From positions 2,292,892-2,356,891 of the forward strand of contig NZ_NJGY01000001.1 of NCBI RefSeq assembly GCF_002250505.1: a DNA stretch of 64,000 bases, in the 5' to 3' direction. Source of the stretch: Janthinobacterium sp. PC23-8 (GTDB lineage Bacteria; Pseudomonadota; Gammaproteobacteria; Burkholderiales; Burkholderiaceae_D). Positions 56,053 through 64,000 of the stretch are shown one piece after another. Positions within the stretch are counted from its first letter, which is position 1. Every line of letters starts with the position of its first letter. A program made the translations under genes and the position numbers. The notes beneath the pieces were generated by a model, which searched no databases, was not told the origin of the DNA, and saw only the letters and a list, made by a program, of their open reading frames with translations.

Positions 56053-58806
56053 TTACAGGAACTTGTATTTCACCTGGAATGACAGGGCACGACCACGCGG
56101 ATCGGCCACCCGTGGGTCCCAGCCGGCGCCGACCACATCGTCGACGTTATGCGCGGTGAACGGCGGGTCCTTGTCGAACAGGTTCTGGATGCCGACCGTC
56201 AGGGTGGTGTTCTTGAAACCTGTGTAGGTGCCCGACAGGGTGTAGGTAGTATAGCTGCCCACCTTCGGATTGAAGCCCGCCGGATAGGGCAGCGCGCCGC
56301 CGTTCGGTACCTGGTCCTTGTAGCCGGTGCTGTAGTTTTGTGTCAGCAAGCCGCTCCAGTCGCCGCGCGCCAGCGAGAACGAGGCGTTGTGCTTCCAGCG
56401 CAAGTACAAATCGCGCGTATAGAAATTGCCGACATACTCCTTGTACTCCTGGCCGGCGATCTCGGCAAACTTGAAGCTCTGGGTCCAGGTGCCGTCGAGC
56501 GCCGCATTCCATTTGTAGCCATTCGTGTTGCCTTCGCCACGCAAGCTCAGGTCGGCGCCACGCGTGCGCGAACCGGCCGCATTGATCCAGCCCGCCTGGA
56601 CATAGTTGATGGTGTCATCGGCATTGCGGATGATGTTTTGCGGCAGCAAGGCGGCGTTCTGCAGCACGATGGTGGCCGAACGGTTGAGGATGCGGTCCCT
56701 GGAATTGATGGCCCAGTAATCGAGCGAGGCCGAATACCCCTTGACCGGTTCGATCACCATGCCCACGCTGCCCTGTTTCGAGGTTTCCGGTTTCAAAGCG
56801 GTATTGCCGCCCGAGAAATAGTTCAAACGTGCCGGTGCGCAAAACGCCGGATCGCCGGGATGGCGGCCACAACCGATGGTATCGATTATGCCGCTCGACA
56901 TTTCCTGGAACAGCTGGCCCGAATACAGCTGGGTAAAGCTGGGCGCCAGGAAACCCTTGTTGGCCGAACCGCGGAACAGCAGCCACGAGGCCGGCTGGTA
57001 GCGGAACGACACTTTCGGATTGGTCGAGGCGCCCACCAGGCTGTAATCATCGCGGCGCAAGGCCAGCTGCATTTCCAGGTCCTTGATGATCGGTACCAGC
57101 AACTCGGCATACACGGCCTTGACGTTGCGGCTGGCTTTTTCCAGCGCCGCATTGCCCGGCGACAGGAACACCAGTTGCGCGTCGATATCCTGGCCAAACG
57201 CATAGCTTTCGCGGCGCAAATCAAAACCGACGGCGGCCGACAGCGCGCCGGCCGGCAGTTGCAGCAATTCGCCCGAGACCGAGCCATCGACGGCCGTCAG
57301 GGTGGTCTTGCCGTGTTGGAAATCGCCACGGAACTTGGTCGACTCAATCAGATCCCTGGCCGCCTGGGTCTGGCTCTGGCCGGCGCCCACCCACGGATTG
57401 ATCACGCCGCTGGCCAGAGCCCGGAACAGCTGCGCCGTATAGGAGTAGCCATCGAGCAGCCTGGTGTTGGTCTTGCTTTGCGCATGCGACACGCCCGCCT
57501 TGTAGTCCCACTTGCCGACCGTGCCTTCGAAGCCGACCAGCAGGCGCAGGTTGTCGGTGATGTTTTCCTGGGTGCGGTTGCCGAAATCGTTGGCGCGCCA
57601 TTTATAGGCGATCGGCTTGCTGCGGTCATAGGTCGGGATATAGGCCGACAAATCCTGATAATACGCGCCGCCCACCGGATACAGGCCGCCGGCAGCGACC
57701 GAGGTCGGGATCTGCATCGGCGTCAATTCCGCCGTGGCCTTGGTGCGAGAACCGAGCAGCTCGACAAACATCGTATGGTCCTGGGCCAGCTTGAAAGTGC
57801 CGCGGCTGAGCAGGTTGGCGCGTTCGACCGGGAAGGAAATCACATAGTCGCCGCCGTAGTCGTAGGCGCAGGAATAGGTGGTGCGCAGTGGCGAGGTCAC
57901 CTTCGACCACAGCGCCGTCTGGTATTGCGACATGCCGGCCACCGTGTCGCACTTGCCCGTAAAGCTCAGTGGATTGGCTTGCAGGTATTGCGTGCTGCTG
58001 CCGGGAACCATAAACGAGGTGCCGAGCGCCGTGCCGACGCCCGTCATCTGGTTGGCGAACGGCGTGCCGGTGGTATCGGGCGACAGGCCGCGGCCCGGTT
58101 GAAAACCGTTGGCAAAGCTGCGCTGGTTCGAGCTGAGCTTGTCATCGTTGTCGACCGTCAAACTCATCATGACGTTGTAGCCGTCGTCTTCCAGGCTGCC
58201 ATGGCCGGCCAGCAAGGAGGCGCGGCGATTCATGCCGCCGCCCGCCTCGGTGGAATTGGTGGTGGCCGACGCTTCCACGCCACTGTAATTGGTGCGTAAA
58301 ATAAAATTGATCACGCCGCCGATGGCGTCGGTGCCGTAGATGGCCGAGGCGCCGTCCTTGAGGACTTCCACGCGCGAAATGGCGCCCATTGGAATCGAGT
58401 TCAGGTCGACCGCCTTGCCGCTGGCGCCGTGGGTGGCGATGCGGCGCCCGTTCAACAGCACCAGGGTGCTGTTCGGCCCCAGGCCGCGCAGCGAGGCGAA
58501 CGACGCGCCGCCGCTGACCCGGTCGGCATCGGCGCCAAACACATTATTGCCGGACGTCATATTGTTCGCGCCCGTACCGTTCGACGATATGGTCGACAGC
58601 AATTGCTCGGCGCTGGTAATACCCTGTTTTTCGATCTGATCGTAGGTGATCACCTGCACCGGCAGCGCGCCCTCCTTGGCGATGCGCTTGATGCTGCTGC
58701 CTGTCACTTCGACCCGTTGCATCGCCGGCGGCGTCGCTTCTTGCGCAACGGCCGTGCCAGCCACCCCTATCAATGCCATCAACTGCGCTAGCTTTTTCAA
58801 TTTCAC
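56053..58806 (-). CDS. TonB-dependent outer-membrane receptor
   Basis: The 917-residue protein starts at a GTG (58806) with AAGGAG 7 bp upstream. A signal peptide (MKLKKLAQLMALIGVAGTAV) ends in AQ, and a TonB-box-like QRVEVTGSSIKR follows. The plug domain has SAEQLLSTISSNGTG and LRGLGPNSTLVLLNGRR, and IYGTDAIGGVINFILR is typical of TonB receptors. The rest is a 22-strand barrel ending FQVKYKFL. The substrate is unknown; the plug style resembles receptors for siderophores or peptides/sugars, and no FecR- or sigma-factor gene is nearby. Confidence 0.93.
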   Translation of the reverse strand: MKLKKLAQLMALIGVAGTAVAQEATPPAMQRVEVTGSSIKRIAKEGALPVQVITYDQIEKQGITSAEQLLSTISSNGTGANNMTSGNNVFGADADRVSGGASFASLRGLGPNSTLVLLNGRRIATHGASGKAVDLNSIPMGAISRVEVLKDGASAIYGTDAIGGVINFILRTNYSGVEASATTNSTEAGGGMNRRASLLAGHGSLEDDGYNVMMSLTVDNDDKLSSNQRSFANGFQPGRGLSPDTTGTPFANQMTGVGTALGTSFMVPGSSTQYLQANPLSFTGKCDTVAGMSQYQTALWSKVTSPLRTTYSCAYDYGGDYVISFPVERANLLSRGTFKLAQDHTMFVELLGSRTKATAELTPMQIPTSVAAGGLYPVGGAYYQDLSAYIPTYDRSKPIAYKWRANDFGNRTQENITDNLRLLVGFEGTVGKWDYKAGVSHAQSKTNTRLLDGYSYTAQLFRALASGVINPWVGAGQSQTQAARDLIESTKFRGDFQHGKTTLTAVDGSVSGELLQLPAGALSAAVGFDLRRESYAFGQDIDAQLVFLSPGNAALEKASRNVKAVYAELLVPIIKDLEMQLALRRDDYSLVGASTNPKVSFRYQPASWLLFRGSANKGFLAPSFTQLYSGQLFQEMSSGIIDTIGCGRHPGDPAFCAPARLNYFSGGNTALKPETSKQGSVGMVIEPVKGYSASLDYWAINSRDRILNRSATIVLQNAALLPQNIIRNADDTINYVQAGWINAAGSRTRGADLSLRGEGNTNGYKWNAALDGTWTQSFKFAEIAGQEYKEYVGNFYTRDLYLRWKHNASFSLARGDWSGLLTQNYSTGYKDQVPNGGALPYPAGFNPKVGSYTTYTLSGTYTGFKNTTLTVGIQNLFDKDPPFTAHNVDDVVGAGWDPRVADPRGRALSFQVKYKFL

Positions 58807-59023
58807 GGGCTTTCTCCTTATTGGGCAATCGATACTTGAGTTCTTCAAGCCAGGTTGATAGTCACATCGCGGCATCGGTCTCTCAGTACATTTTTTTATG
58901 ATGTTTGCGCATGACTTTATTTGTTTTCATTTTCAGAGTAGCGCGTTGCTTCCGCCGCCAGCCAATGAAAAATGCTGTCCTTACCATAACTTTTTGGAAT
59001 GAATGCCCTTTTTCAGCGCCGGC

Positions 59024-60850
59024 TTACTTTACCGTGGCGCGATCCCGTGCCCTATCGACGTCCAGATAGCGCCAGGAAGTCAATTCCACGGGATGGCGCC
59101 TGTAGTTTTTTAACCACGCTTGCTGCAGGTCGGCCGAGATAGGATGCGTCAGCAGCACCCAGGGCGTATAGGCATGGATCAGCTGCCACATATCAAAGTA
59201 CAGGCTGCGCCGGCGTGGCGAATCGGACAGCAGGCGCGCCTCCTCATAGCGTTTATTGTAATCGGGCAAGTTAAAGCGGGCGTAGTTGGCCCGGCCACTG
59301 TTGGGACCGTACAACAATTGCATAAAGTTATCACCATCGGGGAAGTCGGCGATCCAGTTGGTCTCGAACATCTGCACCTTGCCCAGGCGCGAAGCCTTGA
59401 TGATTTCCGTCTTCTTGTCGCTCTTGAAGGCCACGCGCAGGCCGATGGCGTTCAGGTTGCGCCGCCACAATTCATCGCGCAGCCGCCCCACCATGCTCGG
59501 CTCCGTGTACATGGTGAGGATCAGGGGCGTGCCGTCGGGCTGGCGGCGAAAACCATCCGGCCCCATCTTGTAGCCAAAACGGTCCAGCAGCGCGCGCGCC
59601 AATGCCGGCTCGTAGGACACGGGGCTGCGGTAGCCTTTATCGTAGCCCAGCACGTTCGGCGGCAGCGGCGACTGCGCCGGCAAGGCCAGGCCCTTTTTCA
59701 GCAGCGCGATATCCTCGCCGCTGTTGTAGCTGAGTGCAATGGCGCGCCGCAGGGCCAGCCTGGCTTTGCTGTAGCCACCGAGCACCGGGTCGTCCATATT
59801 CATCCACATGTAATACGTCTGCAGCACGGGAAAACGTTCCAGGGTGATGCCTTTGGCCGCCAGTTCCGGCTTCAGGCCGCCATGGGCCAGCACCATATCG
59901 GTCAGCGATTCGGGCACTTGTTCGAGGTAGTCGAACTCGCCTTTCAAAAAACCCAGCATGCGCGACTGGTATTCCTCGACGATGCGCACTTCGATGCGCT
60001 CGACCAGCGGCAGTTTTTTTCCTTCCAGCGACCTGGCGATCGCCTGGTCCACCGGCGGCAAGGCGCTGAGCGCCGCAGGCTCCGTATGAAACACCGTGGC
60101 GCGGAAATCGGGATTGGCCTGCAGCACGATCTTGTCGCTGCGCTTCCACTCGGTAATCATGAACGGACCGCTACCCACCGGATGATTGCCCAGCTGGCCT
60201 GGGGCGGCGTAGGCTTCGGCCACTTCGCGCGCTACCACGCCGGTGGCCGGCATGGCCAGGTAAAACAAAAAGTTCGGATCGATGCTGTTGAGGCGTATGC
60301 GCAAGGTGTATTTGTCCAGCGCCTGCAGGCCGGCGATCGGCGTGTCATAGCTGAAATTTTTCTTCAGCACCGCGTCGCCCACCAATTTATCTTCCAGCAA
60401 AAACAGCCACGGCGACTTGAGCGCCGGATCGTACAGCCGCATCAAGCTGTACACATAATCTTGCGCCGTCACTTCGCGCGGCTTGCCCTTGAAGGCCGGA
60501 TCGGGCGTAAAGAAGACACCGGGCTGTAACTGGAAAGTGTAACTCAGGCCGCCGTCCTCGACTTTCGGCAAGCCGCGCGTCGTATTGCCCTGAAGCTTGA
60601 CCGGACGCGCCAGATAGTCGTAGCGCAGCAGCGGATCGAACACGTTCTCCATCAGGTTCAGGCTGGCCAGGTCGGAGGCCACGGCCGGGTCCAGGCCGGT
60701 TTCGCTGGTGCTCAGGAACAGGTGCAAGGTCTTGCCGGCGCGCATTGATGGCGCATCGGTGGCGGCATCGGTGGTGGCATGGGCGGTGCTGGCCAACAAG
60801 GTCAACAACGCCAGGCCGGCGGCGCAAGCGGTTTTACGCAAAAACATCAT
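59024..60850 (-). CDS. Peptide-type ABC transporter substrate-binding protein (family 5), orphan
   Basis: The 608-residue protein has a signal peptide (MMFLRKTACAAGLALLTLLA, ending STAHA) and the family 5 extracytoplasmic binding fold: LNLMENVFDPLLRYD at the start, AQDYVYSLMRLYDPALKSPW in the middle and QLLYGPNSGRANYARFN near the end. Such proteins bind oligopeptides or murein peptides. No permease or ATPase gene is adjacent, so it must use a remote transporter. It diverges from the SpmAB fusion and lies near two peptidoglycan enzymes, so murein-peptide binding is possible but unproven. Confidence 0.88.
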   Translation of the reverse strand: MMFLRKTACAAGLALLTLLASTAHATTDAATDAPSMRAGKTLHLFLSTSETGLDPAVASDLASLNLMENVFDPLLRYDYLARPVKLQGNTTRGLPKVEDGGLSYTFQLQPGVFFTPDPAFKGKPREVTAQDYVYSLMRLYDPALKSPWLFLLEDKLVGDAVLKKNFSYDTPIAGLQALDKYTLRIRLNSIDPNFLFYLAMPATGVVAREVAEAYAAPGQLGNHPVGSGPFMITEWKRSDKIVLQANPDFRATVFHTEPAALSALPPVDQAIARSLEGKKLPLVERIEVRIVEEYQSRMLGFLKGEFDYLEQVPESLTDMVLAHGGLKPELAAKGITLERFPVLQTYYMWMNMDDPVLGGYSKARLALRRAIALSYNSGEDIALLKKGLALPAQSPLPPNVLGYDKGYRSPVSYEPALARALLDRFGYKMGPDGFRRQPDGTPLILTMYTEPSMVGRLRDELWRRNLNAIGLRVAFKSDKKTEIIKASRLGKVQMFETNWIADFPDGDNFMQLLYGPNSGRANYARFNLPDYNKRYEEARLLSDSPRRRSLYFDMWQLIHAYTPWVLLTHPISADLQQAWLKNYRRHPVELTSWRYLDVDRARDRATVK

Positions 60851-61059
60851 CAGTGTTCCAGTACAGGTGAAGGCAGGCATTGTCCACACTACGCGGGCAA
60901 GCCCAAGGACGCCAATGAAAACAGGCGGACAGCTTATAACTTTTTGGCATGCGGAGGCTGCATTCTTTCATCAACGCGCCGCACGCTGCCTCTATACTTT
61001 GCTTGCAGGTATTTTCCTCGTCTTAAATCCAAGAACTGATACCCAAGAACTGATCATCC

Positions 61060-62298
61060 ATGGCGCTTAATTACATCTGGTCCGGCTTTTTCCTCGTAGG
61101 TTTCCTGGCCGCCGTGCTGCAGTGGCTGTTTCTGGGTGATACCGATATCTTCAAGCGCATTATCGACGGCACCTTCGAAACGGCGCGCATGGGCGTGATG
61201 GATATCGCGCTGCCGCTGGCCGGCGTGATGACCTTGTGGCTCGGCATCATGAATATCGGTGAAAAGGCGGGCATCGTCGGCTGGCTGGCGAAGGTGATTG
61301 CGCCCTTCTTTTCAAAGATCTTTCCGGAAATTCCCAAGGACCATCCGGCCACCGGCCATATGGTGATGAATTTTTCAGCCAATCTGCTGGGCCTGGACAA
61401 TGCGGCCACGCCGTTCGGCCTGAAAGCGATGGAAAGCCTGCAAACACTCAACCCCAACAAGGACGAGGCGACCAATGCGCAGATCATGTTCCTGGTGCTG
61501 CATACCTCGGGCCTGACCCTGATCCCGCTGGCCATCATGGCGCAGCGCTCCATCCTGGGTGCGGCCGACCCGTCCGACATTTTTATTCCCTGCATGATCG
61601 CCACCTATGTCGCCACCCTGGTCGGCATCATCACGGTGTCGATCAAGCAGCGCATCAACCTGCTCAACAGCGTGGTGCTGAGCTGGCTCGGTGGCATGAC
61701 GGCCGCCATCGTCGCCATGATCTGGTATTTCACGCAATACCTGACCAAGCAGGAAATCGAGCTGGTCTCGAAAGTGGTCAGCAATCTGGTATTGATCTGC
61801 GTGATCGCCATCTTTATCATCGGCGCGCTGCGCAAAAAAGTGAATGTCTATGACGCCTTTATCGAAGGGGCGAAAGGCGGCATCCAGACCTCGATTACCG
61901 TGATTCCCTACCTGGTCGGCATGCTGGTGGCCATCAGCGTGATCCGCAACGCGGGCGTGTTCAATTTTGTCATGAGCGGTTTTAACTGGTTCTTTGCCAA
62001 CCTGGGCATCAATACCGACTTTGTGCCCGCCCTGCCGACCGCCATGATGAAGCCGCTCAGCGGTTCGGGCTCGAAAGCCATGATGATCGACGCCATGAAT
62101 ACCTACGGCGTCGACTCCTTTGTCGGCCGCCTGGCCTGCGTGTTCCAGGGCTCGGCCGACACCACCTTCTATATCGTGGCGCTGTATTTCGGCTCGGTCG
62201 GCATCCGCAAGACGCGCTATGCGATCACGGCCGGCCTGATCGCCGACCTGGCCGGCGTGATCGCCGCCGTGTTTGTCGCCTACGTCTTTTTCCATTAA
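61060..62298 (+). CDS. SpmA-SpmB fusion, nucleoside-recognition (gate) domain membrane protein
   Basis: The 412-residue membrane protein is a head-to-tail fusion of the two spore-maturation proteins. Residues 1-205 resemble SpmA (MNFSANLLGLDNAATPFGLK AME) and 210-412 resemble SpmB (SGSKAMMIDAMNTYGVDSFV, GSADTTFYIVALYFGSVGI). Each half carries a gate/nucleoside-recognition domain. In Bacillus spmA and spmB follow dacB; here the fusion gene sits 8 bp before a dacB-type gene. The organism should not sporulate, so a wall-related transport role is inferred. About ten membrane helices are predicted. Confidence 0.88.
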   Translation: MALNYIWSGFFLVGFLAAVLQWLFLGDTDIFKRIIDGTFETARMGVMDIALPLAGVMTLWLGIMNIGEKAGIVGWLAKVIAPFFSKIFPEIPKDHPATGHMVMNFSANLLGLDNAATPFGLKAMESLQTLNPNKDEATNAQIMFLVLHTSGLTLIPLAIMAQRSILGAADPSDIFIPCMIATYVATLVGIITVSIKQRINLLNSVVLSWLGGMTAAIVAMIWYFTQYLTKQEIELVSKVVSNLVLICVIAIFIIGALRKKVNVYDAFIEGAKGGIQTSITVIPYLVGMLVAISVIRNAGVFNFVMSGFNWFFANLGINTDFVPALPTAMMKPLSGSGSKAMMIDAMNTYGVDSFVGRLACVFQGSADTTFYIVALYFGSVGIRKTRYAITAGLIADLAGVIAAVFVAYVFFH

Positions 62299-62306
62299 GG
62301 AGCACC

Positions 62307-63809
62307 ATGTTACGTCCTGTCCTGATCGCCGCGCTGATCGCTGGCCTTGGTCTGTCGACAGCGCACGCGCAATTGCCTGAATCGGTCAGCGTGTTGCTGC
62401 GCAGCGCCAATATTCCCGAGGACGCCATGGGCGCCATCGTTCTGCGTGGCAATACCGTGGTGATGTCGCATGGGGCCGAGCGCAGCATGCAGCCAGCCTC
62501 GACCATGAAACTGGTGACCACGGCCGTGGGCCTCGAGCAGCTCGGTCCTGCCTTTCGTGGCCGCACGGAACTGCGCACCAGCGCCGACGTCATCAATGGT
62601 GTACTGAAAGGCGACCTGATCTTGCGCGGTGGCGCCGATACAGACTTCAATGCGGACGTGCTGGAGCACATGCTGCAAACCCTGCGCAACCAGGGCATCG
62701 TGAAAATCAAGGGCGACCTGATTCTCGACCGACAGCTGTTCCAGCCGGCGCGGCTAGACATCGGCGCTCCACCATTCGATGAATCAGCCGAGTTCCGCTA
62801 CAACGTGATTCCCGACGCCTTGCTGCTGAACACCAATATGCTCGATATCGAGCTCAGCTCGACCACGCAGCAACTGAAGTTGCTGATGCTGCCGGAACTT
62901 GAGAATGTGGCCATCAGCAGCGACATGACACTGATCAAGGGGAGTTGCGCGCGTTGGGAAGAAGGCTGGCGCCCGCCCGAGTACCGGCGCGATACCAGCG
63001 GCAGGCTGCAGGTTGTGCTGCACGGCACCTTCCCGCAAAATTGCCGCAAGGCCTTCAGCATCAATGTGCTGGACCGCAACGATTATGCGGACCGCCTGTT
63101 CCGCACAACCTGGAAACGCCTGGGCGGCAGCATCACGGGCAGCGTGCGCGAAGCACCGCCGACCGGTTTGCCACCGGCCGCCGAACCGGTCGGCACGCGC
63201 ATGCTGGCCGACCATGTGGCACGCGCCTTGCCGGAAGTGCTGCGCGACATCAACAAATCGTCCGACAACACCCTGGCCCGTACCCTGTTCCTCAGCATCG
63301 GCAGCCTGCAAAGCGATGGCTGGCTGGGCAGCCGCCCGGTCGCCATGAGCGCGCCCGAAGATACGACCATGCGTGCGCGGCAGGTGATCCAGGACTGGAT
63401 GCTGCGCCACAATATCAAGGTCGATGGCATGCTGATCGACAATGGCTCCGGCCTGTCGCGCACGGGGCGGATTGCACCAGCGCAGCTGGCTGGTGTGTTG
63501 CAAGCAATGCAGCAAAGCGTCTGGGCGCCCGAGTACCAGTCCAGCCTGCCCATCGTCGCGCTGGACGGTACCATGCGCAAGCGATTGCTGGGCAGCCCTG
63601 CCGCTTCGCGCGCGCGCATCAAGACGGGAACCTTGAAGAATGTGGTGGCCATCGCCGGCTATGTGCCCGATGCCAACAATCAGCAATGCGTGGTGGTGGC
63701 AATGATCAATAGCGACCTGGCCGGCAACGGCAATGGCCGCGCCGCCGTCGATGCGTTGATCGAGTGGGTGGCGCGTAGCGGTAGCCCACCATCGATCGCC
63801 AGGCAATAA
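62307..63809 (+). CDS. dacB: D-alanyl-D-alanine carboxypeptidase/endopeptidase (PBP4, S13 family)
   Basis: PBP4 trims D-Ala ends and cuts peptide crosslinks in the periplasm. The 500-residue protein has a signal peptide (MLRPVLIAALIAGLGLSTAH, cut before Q), the SxxK motif with Ser65 and Lys68 (PASTMKLVTT), SDN at 319-321 and KTG at 439-441. AAGGAG precedes the ATG by 5-6 bp and overlaps the end of the SpmAB gene, so the two are one operon. A terminator follows. Confidence 0.95.
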   Translation: MLRPVLIAALIAGLGLSTAHAQLPESVSVLLRSANIPEDAMGAIVLRGNTVVMSHGAERSMQPASTMKLVTTAVGLEQLGPAFRGRTELRTSADVINGVLKGDLILRGGADTDFNADVLEHMLQTLRNQGIVKIKGDLILDRQLFQPARLDIGAPPFDESAEFRYNVIPDALLLNTNMLDIELSSTTQQLKLLMLPELENVAISSDMTLIKGSCARWEEGWRPPEYRRDTSGRLQVVLHGTFPQNCRKAFSINVLDRNDYADRLFRTTWKRLGGSITGSVREAPPTGLPPAAEPVGTRMLADHVARALPEVLRDINKSSDNTLARTLFLSIGSLQSDGWLGSRPVAMSAPEDTTMRARQVIQDWMLRHNIKVDGMLIDNGSGLSRTGRIAPAQLAGVLQAMQQSVWAPEYQSSLPIVALDGTMRKRLLGSPAASRARIKTGTLKNVVAIAGYVPDANNQQCVVVAMINSDLAGNGNGRAAVDALIEWVARSGSPPSIARQ

Positions 63810-63828
63810 AGCAGCTGGCATGTCCAAA

Positions 63829-63855
63829 CCCTGCGCGTAGCGCAGGGCTTTTTTT
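63829..63855 (+). terminator. Intrinsic terminator of spmAB-dacB
   Basis: CCCTGCG (63829-63835) pairs with CGCAGGG (63841-63847) around a CGTAG loop and is followed by CTTTTTTT. It lies 20 bp after the dacB stop. Confidence 0.8.
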
Positions 63856-63902
63856 GATCTGTTTTTTGATCTGTTGATCTGGCGGCATGCAAGCTGCAGA
63901 CG

Positions 63903-63939
63903 AAAAAAAACCCCGACCATTGCTGATCGGGGTTTTTTT
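63903..63939. terminator. rrn operon terminator, usable from both sides
   Basis: ACCCCGA (63910-63916) pairs with TCGGGGT (63927-63933), flanked by A and T runs of seven or more. It stands 16 bp past the 5S end on the minus strand, the usual place of the rRNA operon terminator, and can also stop dacB transcripts. Confidence 0.85.
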
Positions 63940-63954
63940 CTACTGCGAATAACA

Positions 63955-64000
63955 AGCCTGACGATAACCTACTTTCACACTGGTTGCAGCACTATCATCG
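63955..64000 (-). rRNA. rrf: 3' end of 5S rRNA
   Basis: On the minus strand the sequence runs GATGATAGTGCTGC... then GTGAAAGTAGGTTATCGTCA and GGC, the conserved 3' end of betaproteobacterial 5S rRNA. Only the last 46 or so bases are in the window; the rest of the rrn operon lies beyond the right edge and is transcribed leftwards. The exact 3' end (63955-63957) is estimated from the family. Confidence 0.85.

Overview
The window is a GC-rich betaproteobacterial chromosome segment. The gene repertoire and order (mlaFEDACB, ibaG, murA, his genes, tatABC on one strand; gltBD; separate hisI and hisE; a liuR-type MerR regulator) suggest Burkholderiales, most likely Oxalobacteraceae of the Janthinobacterium/Massilia/Duganella kind. 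That placement is inference from protein style and synteny; no 16S sequence is present. Only the 3' end of a 5S rRNA lies at the right edge.

Layout. 0-4.2 kb: the tail of an ArgP-like LysR regulator, priA and hemE, with an 800-bp gene-free stretch between priA and hemE that holds many DnaA-box matches arranged as two similar modules. 4.3-13.0 kb: plus-strand S9 peptidase, a very long SNF2 ATPase, a small PH-like membrane protein and an exported DUF885 protein. 13.2-30.5 kb: an almost unbroken run of minus-strand genes, in transcription order mlaF-E-D-A-C-B (lipid asymmetry), a two-gene ABC-2 exporter, ibaG, murA, hisG-D, a DNA methyltransferase, hisC-B-H-A-F-I-E, hinT and tatA-B-C. 30.8-37.0 kb: gltD and gltB. 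37.2-38.0 kb: a REP-associated (RAYT) transposase flanked by inverted repeats. 38.0-43.2 kb: a second SNF2 ATPase followed by a histidine kinase and response regulator. 43.3-47.1 kb: tex-GNAT and grxD-ubiX. 47.1-48.6 kb: a small unknown ORF, an XRE regulator with a palindromic operator and an AT-rich gene-poor gap. 48.6-53.4 kb: a liuR-controlled branched-chain acyl-CoA catabolic operon. 53.4-53.9 kb: a 118-bp palindrome and a probable small RNA. 53.9-63.8 kb: YihY/BrkB membrane protein, S66 LD-carboxypeptidase, TonB receptor, orphan peptide-binding protein, SpmA-SpmB fusion and PBP4-type dacB. 63.9-64 kb: terminator and 3' end of an rrn operon on the minus strand.

Most genes are housekeeping. 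The less ordinary items are the duplicated DnaA-box module, the methyltransferase translationally coupled inside the his operon, the promoter-to-terminator minus-strand unit near 53.6-53.9 kb with repeated tiny ORFs, the SpmAB-fusion/dacB pair in a non-sporulator, and the SNF2-kinase-regulator cluster. No CRISPR array, prophage, plasmid or restriction nuclease gene was seen.
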